Shown: positions 7,292-14,978 of the stretch, one piece after another
Layout of the letters: each line of letters begins with the position of its first letter
How positions within the stretch are numbered: the stretch's first letter is position 1
NCBI RefSeq assembly: GCF_002453355.1
Contig: NZ_DKGQ01000049.1
Span: forward strand, 1 to 23,772
Direction of reading: 5' to 3'
From: Psychrobacter sp. UBA6766
Lineage (GTDB): Bacteria; Pseudomonadota; Gammaproteobacteria; Pseudomonadales; Moraxellaceae
Length of the DNA stretch: 23,772 bases
The notes under the pieces: model-generated
Seen by the model: the letters and a program-made list of their open reading frames with translations, nothing else
The model's database searches: none
Told to the model about the DNA's origin: nothing
Translations under genes and position numbers: made by a program

Positions 7292-8770
7292 CTAAGCAAG
7301 AAGGAGTTTGATGCTGACTTCAAAGTGATAGTCATCTTTTACCGTAATAGCTATTTTACCCCTGTGGGCATTGACAATGGCGTGAACAATTGACAAACCT
7401 AATCCTGTCCCTATATGCATCGATAGAGTTTTATGATGTCGATAAAAGCGCTCTGATAATTTATCCACTTCTGCTTGCGTCATAGGCTCAGTCAGATGAT
7501 TGGTAAAAATAATCTGTAAATATGATGCGGGCATGTTTGATGAAGATGAAATCTGCCCACTATTTACAACGCGCCCTGCGACGTTATCTGTGACAGTTGC
7601 GGCGCTAATATGAATAATACTATCACTTGCCGCATAATAAATGGCATTGGCGAGCAAATTCGCAAACAGCCTTTGCAGCAAACTTTCATCGCCAAGTATG
7701 GTTTTAAACTTACCTGTTTTCTTAAAAGAAATAGCGCGATCTTCGGCTATCCATTCGTAATACACCATCATTTTAGTCAGCAGTAAATCGCTATCCACGC
7801 GGTTAAACTGCGAATGAATCAAGCCTTTCTGGGTTTTTGCCAGTAGCAGCATGTTGTTAATCAGATTTGATAATTGCGCTAAGGTGTCATGCTGATGATG
7901 TAGCTGCTCGATATATTCGTGGCTGTCCCGCAGTTTGCTGAGCATCACCTGGGTTTGAGTGCTGAGAGTCGCAAGCGGTGTGCGCAGCTCATGGGCGATA
8001 TCGTCTGAAAAGCGCGACAACGATTCGAAATTGTGCGCCAGCTTATCCATCATCGCATTGTACGACTCAGCCAGTGGTCGCAACTCGCTAGGCATATCGG
8101 CAACCACGATTCTATCGTCAAGTTGTTCAGCATTGATGCGGCTCATTTTTTGTCTAATGGTCGCAAGAGGCGCAAAGCCCAGATGAACACTAAAAGCGGC
8201 AATGAATACTAAAATAAAGGTAATAGCGACTAAGATAAGAATCAGCTGACGGTTAAATTGCGCCAAATACTGATGATGAACATCGATGGGTAGGGCAATG
8301 AGTGCTAAGCGACGGGTATGCTGGATGACAATAGCGCGATAATGGCGATCGTTGATGGTTAAATCAAACGGCTGCTCGTGATATTTTTGCCACAACATTT
8401 TGACTGCGCTATGATGACTCGATTGACTGATAAAACTTGTGGGCATACTAATAAGTACTTGCCCGTCGTTATCAGTAATGACGGTTTTGACTTCATAGTC
8501 GATACTAGCGTTCTGTAAAGCGAGCATCTGCTGAGAAAGTGGCTTTTTCTTAGTATTACTAGTGTCAAATATGCTATTGCTGTCCATATACTGGCGTAAA
8601 TTAAACGCCGCATGGGTCAGTATCTCCGCATCCATTTGTTCAAAATGGTCATTAACCGAGCGCTGTATCCAGACATACAGAAATATTTGAGTGACGATGA
8701 CGCACAAGCTTAAGAGCAGGATAGTGCGCCACAATAAAGATAGGCGACCATCCGTCGCAATCGGCGTCAT
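7292..8770 (-). CDS. copS: CusS/CopS-like metal-sensing histidine kinase
   Basis: This inner-membrane sensor kinase probably detects periplasmic copper or a similar metal and phosphorylates the regulator encoded just upstream. In the 492-residue form there are: TM1 (about 13-34), a periplasmic domain of about 140 residues with several His (including HH and DVHHQY), TM2 (about 175-198), HAMP (about 199-250), the HisKA box with H260 in DIAHELRTPLATL, N-box LLANAIYYA, an F-box-like ERFYRHH and the G2 box GTGLGLSIVHAIV. The expected G1 box is degenerate (TNHLTEP). The ATG at 8770 follows the regulator stop by one base, so translation is probably coupled; ATG codons at 8788 and 8812-8818 would overlap the regulator and are alternatives. 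The copper assignment rests on the CusR-type operator and DUF305 neighbours. Confidence 0.8.
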   Translation of the reverse strand: MTPIATDGRLSLLWRTILLLSLCVIVTQIFLYVWIQRSVNDHFEQMDAEILTHAAFNLRQYMDSNSIFDTSNTKKKPLSQQMLALQNASIDYEVKTVITDNDGQVLISMPTSFISQSSHHSAVKMLWQKYHEQPFDLTINDRHYRAIVIQHTRRLALIALPIDVHHQYLAQFNRQLILILVAITFILVFIAAFSVHLGFAPLATIRQKMSRINAEQLDDRIVVADMPSELRPLAESYNAMMDKLAHNFESLSRFSDDIAHELRTPLATLSTQTQVMLSKLRDSHEYIEQLHHQHDTLAQLSNLINNMLLLAKTQKGLIHSQFNRVDSDLLLTKMMVYYEWIAEDRAISFKKTGKFKTILGDESLLQRLFANLLANAIYYAASDSIIHISAATVTDNVAGRVVNSGQISSSSNMPASYLQIIFTNHLTEPMTQAEVDKLSERFYRHHKTLSMHIGTGLGLSIVHAIVNAHRGKIAITVKDDYHFEVSIKLLLA

Positions 8771-8771
8771 A

Positions 8772-9491
8772 TTATTCAATAACCGCATCGATAACGGCGC
8801 TATCATTAGCATCATCATCTATATCTAGCCGATAACCCATGCCGCGCACTGTATGAATCAGCTTAATCTCAAAATCATCATCGATTTTAATCCTTAGGCG
8901 CCGTATCGCCACGTCAATCACATTGGTATCGCTATCGAAGTTGATATCCCAAACTTGCGAGGCAATCACAGAACGCGGTAGCACTTCACCTTGGCGCTCA
9001 AGAAAAAACTGTAAGAGCGCAAATTCTTTGGCGGTTAATTTAATAGGCTGCTCGCCTCGCGTGACGGTACGTTTGGCAATATCCATCTTTAAATCGGCAA
9101 TTTGTAGCACTGTGTTGGCATAATCAGTTTGATTGACGCGGCGCAATAGGTTTTTGATTCTGACCAATAACTCAGCAAAGGCAAATGGCTTGGTCAAATA
9201 ATCATCACCGCCAATCTCAATGCCCTTTATGCGATCGCTTAAATCATCTTTTGCGGTCAAAAATAGCACTGGCGTCAGTTTGCCCGCCGCTCGATAATTG
9301 CGTACCAACTCAAAACCACTCACATCAGGCAACATCACATCCATGATGACCACGTTAAAATCCTCGGTCATCAAGGCATGATAGCCACCAAGTCCTGTCG
9401 TTTGCTGCTCGACGATAAAACCAGCTTCACTTAATCCTTTTTCAATATAGTCACCAAGTGATAGCTCATCTTCGACCAATAATATTTTCAT
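8772..9491 (-). CDS. copR: CusR/CopR-like OmpR-family response regulator
   Basis: This 239-residue DNA-binding response regulator is probably copper-responsive. The receiver (about 1-115) has E7-D8, phospho-acceptor D51 in VIMDVMLPD and the Lys in YLTKPF. The C-terminal winged helix (about 130-225) has the OmpR/PhoB pattern VWDINFDSDTNVIDVAIRRL and the closing HTVRGMGYRL typical of the CusR/PcoR/IrlR group. It is followed by a short acidic tail (DDDANDSAVIDAVIE) beyond the usual end. It forms an operon with the kinase gene. A CusR-type dyad lies 116 bases before its start, which suggests autoregulation as in cusRS. A QseB- or PmrA-type regulator is less likely, given the operator. Confidence 0.83.
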   Translation of the reverse strand: MKILLVEDELSLGDYIEKGLSEAGFIVEQQTTGLGGYHALMTEDFNVVIMDVMLPDVSGFELVRNYRAAGKLTPVLFLTAKDDLSDRIKGIEIGGDDYLTKPFAFAELLVRIKNLLRRVNQTDYANTVLQIADLKMDIAKRTVTRGEQPIKLTAKEFALLQFFLERQGEVLPRSVIASQVWDINFDSDTNVIDVAIRRLRIKIDDDFEIKLIHTVRGMGYRLDIDDDANDSAVIDAVIE

Positions 9492-9606
9492 AGCGTACTC
9501 GTGCCCATTATTTAGATTTTTTTTATAGTAATGCGATTGCGTTATTTACGAATGTCAAACCACCAATCATAGAACAATGCCAGCATCTTTCCTATGCCAC
9601 ACTTGC

Positions 9607-9628
9607 AAGATGACAAAATTGTCATCTT
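9607..9628. promoter_or_regulatory. CusR-type operator between copR and the DUF305 genes
   Basis: A perfect 22-bp dyad has 10-bp arms AAGATGACAA (9607-9616) and TTGTCATCTT (9619-9628) with a 2-bp centre. The published E. coli CusR box has arms AAAATGACAA and TTGTCATTTT with the same 2-bp centre, so 18 of 20 defined bases agree. It probably binds the adjacent regulator and may control both divergent arms. Confidence 0.8.
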
Positions 9629-9722
9629 AGCGTCATCTCATTGTCAGGCTGATGCTGCTATCATTTTTATAAAAAATGAATAAGGCCCATTTTAATAAGA
9701 GCAGTTTGCGCCTTGCTAAACC

Positions 9723-9770
9723 AAATAAACAACGAGACCACAAAGTAAATAAACAAAGAGGCCACAAACC
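9723..9770. repeat. 24-bp tandem duplication
   Basis: Two adjacent 24-base units (9723-9746 and 9747-9770), both starting AAATAAACAA, agree at 20 of 24 positions, and a third partial unit follows. Read on the minus strand they would encode an 8-residue repeat of type (W/Y)FV(A/V)SLFI in an unconvincing open frame. The function is unknown. Confidence 0.55.
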
Positions 9771-9933
9771 AAATATACGCGAATGTTGAGTCTACTAAGC
9801 AATGGTTATAAGCTAATGAAATACAATAAGAAATGCCATTAGTAATAGGCTGATTTATAAATAGCCTAAGTAAAGAAATAATTTTAATAATAGTTTTGAT
9901 CATAACCTCAATATCATAGAGGAAGACTACTTT

Positions 9934-10401
9934 ATGAAACATTCAGAACAAGAAAAAATGAATCCGTACATAAAATTCTCGTTGATGATTTTAACGTCCA
10001 CTGTGGTGATGTATATCATGATGTACTTCAATACCTATAAATGGGATCATGTTTATTTTAGCGAAACTAGAGCTTATATGGCGCTGTATATGGGCGCCGC
10101 TATGTCGGTCATCATGTTGGCGTTTATGAGCCATATGTACAAAAAAACCAAGGTCAACCTTATCGTTTACGGTCTTAGCGTCTTGATGTTTGCCTTCGGT
10201 ATTTGGGGCGTCAGATCACAAGCAACAGTCAATCAAGTTGATTGGATGCAAGCGATGATACCGCACCATTCGATTGCTATTTTGACCAGTCGCCGCGCCG
10301 ATATCGAAGACCCAAGAGTACGCAAGCTTGCCGACGATATTATCGAAGCACAAGAGCGTGAAATCGGTGAAATGCAAGAACTCATTGAAGATCTTAAATA
10401 A
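9934..10401 (+). CDS. Membrane-anchored DUF305 protein
   Basis: This 155-residue protein has three hydrophobic segments (about 12-30, 46-66 and 76-92) followed by a C-terminal part-DUF305 domain (about 100-155), WMQAMIPHHSIAILTSRRAD then KLADDIIEAQEREIGEMQELI. The His pair and Met residues are the conserved DUF305 positions, likely metal ligands. DUF305 proteins adopt a ferritin-like helical fold, and the cyanobacterial member CopM binds copper. The first part is Met-rich (MYIMMYF, MSVIMLAFMSHMY), which would suit Cu(I). GAGGA lies ten bases upstream of the ATG. It sits between the copper-type two-component genes and a double-DUF305 lipoprotein, so a role in periplasmic or membrane copper handling is inferred. 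Biochemical activity is unknown. Confidence 0.75.
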   Translation: MKHSEQEKMNPYIKFSLMILTSTVVMYIMMYFNTYKWDHVYFSETRAYMALYMGAAMSVIMLAFMSHMYKKTKVNLIVYGLSVLMFAFGIWGVRSQATVNQVDWMQAMIPHHSIAILTSRRADIEDPRVRKLADDIIEAQEREIGEMQELIEDLK

Positions 10402-10472
10402 ATTAAAAAGGCTAAGTAATTTAAAGCTGTCAGGTGGAATAAAGATTAAGTAGGTATTTTGATAAATATTCT

Positions 10473-10517
10473 TAGTTAAATAGTTGTATTTAACGCAGCT
10501 ATTTAACTATTTTTTTT
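10473..10517 (+). terminator. Intrinsic terminator between the two DUF305 genes
   Basis: The 11-bp perfect stem TAGTTAAATAG (10473-10483) pairs with CTATTTAACTA (10499-10509) around a 15-base loop and is followed by eight T residues. The stem is AT-rich, so read-through into the lipoprotein gene is likely to be partial. Confidence 0.7.
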
Positions 10518-10574
10518 GGTAAATTTCTCATTGATTTGCCATTTTTTAAGCTCCATTTAAACAAAGGATATACC

Positions 10575-11339
10575 ATGAAAACCCCTAACCATTCACGCCT
10601 TGCTATGCTTGCTGCTAGCATCAGTGCCGCTCTGCTATTGAGTGCTTGTCAGCCTACTAATGAAAAAGCTGCTAATGAAAACGCTGGGACTACGCCTATT
10701 ACAAAAGAAACGACGGTAGCCAATGACACAGCAACTGCAACAGCGACCAATTCGCATGCCGGTCATGATATGTCAGCGATGGCGACAGATACTGAGCACA
10801 TGACAGTGACGCATAAAGCGTACAACGACTCGATGACAAAAATGCACGACGAGATGATGGTCGGGATGAATTACAACGATCCAGATACTGCGTTTGCTCA
10901 AGGTATGCTCGGCCATCATGTCGGTGCGGTTGAAATGGCGGAGATTCAGCTGAAATATGGTATTGATAAAGAGATGCGTCAATTGGCGCAAGAAATCATT
11001 GACGCCCAACAATCTGAGATTGAGCAAATGCAAAACTGGCTGGCAAGTCATCCTGATGCCACTGAAGCCACGCCTGACACTAAACCCATGCAACAAGCCT
11101 ACGCTAATGGGATGGATGCTATGCACGATGAGATGATGGCAGGAATTGCTGATCCTAAACCTGATATGGCATTTGCGCGCGGTATGTTACCGCATCATAA
11201 GGGAGCAGTCGATATGGCAAAAGTAGAGCTAAAATATGGCAAAGATGCCGAAATGCGTCAGCTAGCGCAGGCGGTCATTGACGCGCAGCAGGCTGAAATT
11301 GAGCAAATGCAAAATTGGATTGCTAAAAATGGTGGCTAG
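10575..11339 (+). CDS. Double-DUF305 lipoprotein, CopM-like
   Basis: This 254-residue envelope lipoprotein has a signal peptide ending in the lipobox LSAC with Cys25, then a low-complexity Thr/Ala/Asn linker containing a His/Met patch (SHAGHDMSAMATDTEHM), then two DUF305 domains (about 85-157 and 176-252). Each has MHDEMM, GML(G/P)HH and AEIEQMQNW-type motifs; His pairs fall near residues 114-115 and 207-208. The repeats are clearly homologous to each other, an internal duplication. Synechocystis CopM, encoded beside copRS, also has two DUF305 domains and binds copper, so periplasmic copper binding is the best inference. AAAGGA lies six bases before ATG 10575; the TTG-initiated form at 10536 would spoil the signal peptide. 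A terminator follows. The residue after Cys is Gln, consistent with outer-membrane sorting. Confidence 0.82.
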   Translation: MKTPNHSRLAMLAASISAALLLSACQPTNEKAANENAGTTPITKETTVANDTATATATNSHAGHDMSAMATDTEHMTVTHKAYNDSMTKMHDEMMVGMNYNDPDTAFAQGMLGHHVGAVEMAEIQLKYGIDKEMRQLAQEIIDAQQSEIEQMQNWLASHPDATEATPDTKPMQQAYANGMDAMHDEMMAGIADPKPDMAFARGMLPHHKGAVDMAKVELKYGKDAEMRQLAQAVIDAQQAEIEQMQNWIAKNGG

Positions 11340-11397
11340 TATTTTTTATAAAACGCTATGTTTGTTTAATATAAAAAGCTGTCCCTTAAATTAAAAT

Positions 11398-11434
11398 AAA
11401 AAACCCAGCTAGGAATATCTTAGCTGGGTTTTTT
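11398..11434. terminator. Bidirectional terminator after the CopM-like gene
   Basis: The stem CCCAGCTA (11404-11411) pairs with TAGCTGGG (11421-11428) around a 9-base loop, flanked by A6 and T6. It lies between convergent genes and can serve both. Confidence 0.87.
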
Positions 11435-11470
11435 ACGATTGATAAACTCTTAGGCAGTTAAGACATGCTT

Positions 11471-11986
11471 TTAGACATTTTTACCATGTTGCTTTTGCTG
11501 AATGTCTTTTGCTAAGTTATAGCATTCATTGATATGGTCAGTGGCGATTTTTTTGAAAATCATATATCCCATGGTAGCCGCAACCATTTGACCACCTAAA
11601 GGAATAAACTTAGTCACTTGCTTGGCCGCGATACGACCACCGAAGCCTTGAACCGTCTTTTTAACGATACCGCGTGTTGCCATTAAGCCTGCAAAATCAA
11701 CCGTACGGTCTTTTAGTGTCTTCCAGTGAATCTCGCGCGACTCTAAATCAACAGCAGATTGGCGGCCTTCAATCAGTCCAAAACGCTCACTGATTTCAGG
11801 TAGCAGGACGGTTAGCATGCTGGCATCAACTGCCACATCAAAAAAAGGCACAGGGACGATAGCGACACCGGCAGAAAGCTTGGCACGTTTTTTGACCAAT
11901 TTTTCACATTCTTGTTTGATTTTATCAAGATCTAAATTGGGGTCAATCGTGTTAGGAAGTTTTTCAGCAGTTGGAGTGGTTTTCAT
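11471..11986 (-). CDS. DUF697-like hypothetical protein
   Basis: This 171-residue protein has no certain function. The N-terminal part is charged and helical (about 15-36), then LSAGVAIVPVPFFDVAVDASMLTVLLPEISERFGL resembles the Gly/Pro/hydrophobic segment of DUF697/YcjF-related proteins. A second Gly-rich hydrophobic segment (about 110-150: GFGGRIAAKQVTKFIPLGGQMVAATMGYMIFKKI) could insert in or lie on the membrane. There is no signal peptide. AAGGA is six bases before the ATG on the coding strand, so the gene is likely real. It stands alone between a terminator and a 361-base gap before recJ. The family assignment is by resemblance only and should be treated as tentative. Confidence 0.65.
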   Translation of the reverse strand: MKTTPTAEKLPNTIDPNLDLDKIKQECEKLVKKRAKLSAGVAIVPVPFFDVAVDASMLTVLLPEISERFGLIEGRQSAVDLESREIHWKTLKDRTVDFAGLMATRGIVKKTVQGFGGRIAAKQVTKFIPLGGQMVAATMGYMIFKKIATDHINECYNLAKDIQQKQHGKNV

Positions 11987-12347
11987 AAAGCGTCCTTAAA
12001 ATGAGTAATAGAAAAGCAGGGTAAAACTAATATAATAAGTAAAACTTTTAAAAACGATAAGGGTCTTATAGTCTTCTTATAAGTATCTTAGATGTTTACC
12101 ATTTTATGGCTTTATAAGCCCCATACAATCCTTGCTTTGTAGCAAAATGCAGAAAATTACAGTCACTCTGCACCGTTTTTGTAAATTAGTGATACGTTTA
12201 GAGATTAGCCACCTAAAACCTGTAGATGCTCTACATTATAGGGTATATAAGTTATGTCATAAAACATACCAAAGCAATTGCTAAACCTAGACGACAGTGC
12301 TAAAAATTCCCATTGTAGCTATGTGCCAAAGCCAGTAGAATAGCACC
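11987..12347. other. Intergenic region between the DUF697-like gene and recJ
   Basis: These 361 AT-rich bases between divergent genes show no open frame or RNA gene that I can support. A weak recJ promoter candidate is TTGCTA near 12277 with TAAAAA 17 bases further on. The recJ start has no strong ribosome site. Confidence 0.4.
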
Positions 12348-14177
12348 ATGCTAAATTTAACCCCCCGTTATACCAGCACTCGTATCGACGAGTTGCCCGC
12401 CGCGTTGCAACCAATTGCCGCCCAATCATTCACCCTAGCTAGACTTTATGCCGGTCGTGGTATCACTGCGCCTGATGAGCTCGAAACAGGATTGTCCGGT
12501 TTATTGCCAGCCGATAAGTTGCATGGCATCACGGAAGCGGTACGTTTATTGAATGCTGCTATCGATGGAGGGCAGCGTATCTTAATCGTGGGTGATTTTG
12601 ATTGTGATGGTGCGACTAGTACGGCTCTGATGATGCGTGCGCTGACCAAAATGGGTGCGGTCGTTGATTTTTTAGTGCCTGACCGTTTTAAGTACGGCTA
12701 TGGTTTGACGCCTGAAATCGTTGAATTGGGTATCAAGACCTATCATCCAGATGTGATAGTGACTGTCGACAATGGTATCTCAAGCCACGATGGCGTCGCA
12801 CGTGCACAAGCTGATGGCATCACCGTTATTATCACTGACCATCATCTGACTACCAAAGAGACACCACCTGCAGAAGTAGTGGTCAATCCCAACCAGCTCG
12901 ATTGCAACTTTAGCAGTAAGGCACTGGTCGGTGTCGGCGTGGCGTTTTATGTGCTTGGACGCTTGGCAAAATTACGCCGTGAAGCAGGCAAGTCTAGCGT
13001 ACAAGTCAGCCAATATTTGGACTTGGTGGCGCTAGGGACGATTGCCGATGTTGGCGTACTGGATAAAAATAATCGTATTTTAGTTCATCATGGTCTAAAC
13101 GCCATTCGCCAAGGACGCTGCTCGCTTGGGATATTGGCACTGCTTGAACAAGCAGGCCGCGACTCAAAACAATTACAGGCGCAAGATTTTGGTTTTGTTT
13201 TAGGTCCGCGTATCAATGCCGCTGGACGCATGGATAATATGCGCATCGGTATCGAGTGCTTGTTAACCGATGACTGGAGCACCGCACAGCGTTTGGCGCA
13301 AGAGCTTGAGCAGCTTAACCGTACGCGTCGTCATGTTGAAGGTGAGATGCGCGCGCAAGCGGATAGCATTGTGCAAGCGTTGGCTGTTGCTAGTAGTGGC
13401 ATTAATACTGATGCTGACAAGAGCGATGAGATTATTCAGCAAAGAATTGAGAAGCCAACTGCTAATAATGGAAACCGCAGTATTATTTTATATCAAGACG
13501 ATTGGCATCAAGGCGTCATCGGTATTGTCGCTGGCCGTTTAAAAGAAAGCTATTATCTGCCGAGCATTGTCTTTGCGCCAGCCGATGCAGAGTGTACGGA
13601 TGACGACGATGCCATTAAAGGCTCGGCGCGCTCTATTACAGGTGTGCATATTCGTGATGCGATCGAGCAAGTCGCCGAACGTTATCCTAATCTCATCAGC
13701 CATTTTGGTGGTCATGCCATGGCAGCAGGTTTGACCATCAAACGGCGTAACTTCGATGACTTTGTGACCGCGTTTAACGAAGTGATGGCACAAATGGACG
13801 ATGAAGTGTTTGCCGAGCAGAAATTTACCGACGGACCACTGCAAGCGGCTGACTTTAGCTTATGGTTTGCAGAGCATTTAGCCAATGCCAGCATTTGGGG
13901 TCATGGCTTTGTACCGCCGATATTTGATGGCGTATTTGAGGTATTAAGCTTTAAGATATTAAAAGATAAACACCTTAAATTGTCACTACGATATCCCGAT
14001 GTGCAATATCCGATTGAAGCAATTCAATTCAATTTTGATAGCAACGCCTGGGATTACCGCGCCGACAAAGTGCATTTACTATTTCAGCTAGACATTAACG
14101 AGTGGAACGGTAAACAAAGCTTACAGTTGATGGTCAAAGATTTGGCTCTGGTAAAAGAGACGGTACAAGAGAGCTAA
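12348..14177 (+). CDS. recJ: Single-stranded-DNA-specific exonuclease RecJ
   Basis: RecJ is a 5'-3' single-strand DNA exonuclease in recombination, mismatch and base-excision repair. The 609 residues contain the DHH domain with catalytic motifs GDFDCDG (D83, D85, D87), VTVDNGIS (D141), ITDHH (D164, H165, H166) and LGTIADVG; the GPRINAAGRMDN motif; then DHHA1 with GSARSI and SHFGGHAMAAG, and a C-terminal OB-like domain. A Ser/Asp/Asn-rich insertion (about 344-377) makes it somewhat longer than the 577-residue E. coli enzyme. The second motif-I Asp is flanked by Phe and Cys (DFDCDG) where DYDVDG is usual. The ATG at 12348 lacks a clear Shine-Dalgarno, but the first residues match RecJ starts. 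It is monocistronic and convergent with the TRIC genes. Confidence 0.95.
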   Translation: MLNLTPRYTSTRIDELPAALQPIAAQSFTLARLYAGRGITAPDELETGLSGLLPADKLHGITEAVRLLNAAIDGGQRILIVGDFDCDGATSTALMMRALTKMGAVVDFLVPDRFKYGYGLTPEIVELGIKTYHPDVIVTVDNGISSHDGVARAQADGITVIITDHHLTTKETPPAEVVVNPNQLDCNFSSKALVGVGVAFYVLGRLAKLRREAGKSSVQVSQYLDLVALGTIADVGVLDKNNRILVHHGLNAIRQGRCSLGILALLEQAGRDSKQLQAQDFGFVLGPRINAAGRMDNMRIGIECLLTDDWSTAQRLAQELEQLNRTRRHVEGEMRAQADSIVQALAVASSGINTDADKSDEIIQQRIEKPTANNGNRSIILYQDDWHQGVIGIVAGRLKESYYLPSIVFAPADAECTDDDDAIKGSARSITGVHIRDAIEQVAERYPNLISHFGGHAMAAGLTIKRRNFDDFVTAFNEVMAQMDDEVFAEQKFTDGPLQAADFSLWFAEHLANASIWGHGFVPPIFDGVFEVLSFKILKDKHLKLSLRYPDVQYPIEAIQFNFDSNAWDYRADKVHLLFQLDINEWNGKQSLQLMVKDLALVKETVQES

Positions 14178-14238
14178 CAGCTTAGTGTTGCCTGAAGTCG
14201 AGGTAATAATATTTGCTAGGCTTTAGTATTTCTGTGCT

Positions 14239-14901
14239 TTAATATCGCCATTCAATGGTTGGAAATTGCCAATCATAACGAATGGCCAGCATACGTAAAG
14301 TAAAAATCGTCGCCATTGCCGAGATATCCGTAATCCAAGCGGTTACACCAAGATTGTGTAGCGCAAAATAAAGAATGCCGCCCGTTAAAGAAGCACTGAT
14401 ATAAATCTCTTGCTGGAGCACCAGCGGGATCTCATTGCAAATCATATCGCGAATGATACCGCCGACAATAATAGTAATCACTCCCAGTAATAATGCTACT
14501 GGCACGTTGGCGCCCATACTATCTGCAACTTTGATGCCGATTAAGGTAAAGGCTGACAGTCCAATGGTATCGGAGAGTTTAAGAAATTTATCAACGCGTC
14601 TAGAGTTGGGGTGGAAGAATATCTGCATCATCATTGATGAGAGGGTGATAACTGTCAGATAACTCATATCCACCATCCAAAACAGTGGATGACGATCCAA
14701 AATCACATCACGCACCGTACCGCCGCCGATAGCGGTCACAATCGATACCAACAAGCAGCCAAATACATCAAAATTCTTATGCTTCGCTAATATCGTTCCT
14801 GAAATGCTGCAAGCGACAATCCCAATCATATCAAACAGATAAATCAGCGAGCCCGGATCAAAAGTAGTAATCAAGTCAGAGTCTAAAGCGATGGTGAGCA
14901 T
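14239..14901 (-). CDS. TRIC-type cation channel family protein (UPF0126), copy 1
   Basis: This 220-residue inner-membrane protein of the YicG/UPF0126 family is related to trimeric intracellular cation (TRIC) channels. About seven membrane helices form two homologous halves, each with a GGxxRD hinge: IGGGTVRDVILDRHPLFW (about 58-75) and VGGIIRDMICNEIPL in the second half. Prokaryotic TRIC homologues form homotrimeric potassium-permeable channels, so K+ or monovalent cation flux is inferred. It lies 77 bases downstream of a clear paralogue on the same strand, and the ribosome site is weak (GAGAAAA). It ends convergent to recJ. Why two copies are kept is not evident from the sequence. Confidence 0.85.
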   Translation of the reverse strand: MLTIALDSDLITTFDPGSLIYLFDMIGIVACSISGTILAKHKNFDVFGCLLVSIVTAIGGGTVRDVILDRHPLFWMVDMSYLTVITLSSMMMQIFFHPNSRRVDKFLKLSDTIGLSAFTLIGIKVADSMGANVPVALLLGVITIIVGGIIRDMICNEIPLVLQQEIYISASLTGGILYFALHNLGVTAWITDISAMATIFTLRMLAIRYDWQFPTIEWRY

Positions 14902-14978
14902 GGGTTTTTCTCATTAAAGCACTGATATTAAAATACTGCTATTTTTTCGCCTATGATGAAAATCGGCTAAACGACTAA

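Larger units (their letters stand above)
9492..9933. other. Divergent intergenic region with metal-regulator operator
   Basis: These 442 bases separate the copR-copS operon from the DUF305 genes. They hold the CusR-type dyad, a second partial stretch of GTCATCT/TTGTCA half-sites at 9631-9646, and a 24-bp tandem repeat. A minus-strand open frame (9667-9942) crosses the region but overlaps the DUF305 start and has no adequate ribosome site. No convincing sigma70 promoter is visible in either direction, as is common at activator-dependent promoters. Confidence 0.6.

Noticed and set aside
9667..9942. Minus-strand open frame of 91 codons with hydrophobic repeats between copR and the DUF305 gene
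   Set aside because: It overlaps the start of the DUF305 gene on the other strand, its best ATG has GAGG only two bases upstream, and the product resembles no family I know. AT-rich sequence and a tandem repeat can explain the open frame.
10773..11126. Minus-strand open frame of 117 codons, His-rich
   Set aside because: It is antisense to the double-DUF305 gene; the His richness mirrors the Met/His codons of the real gene.
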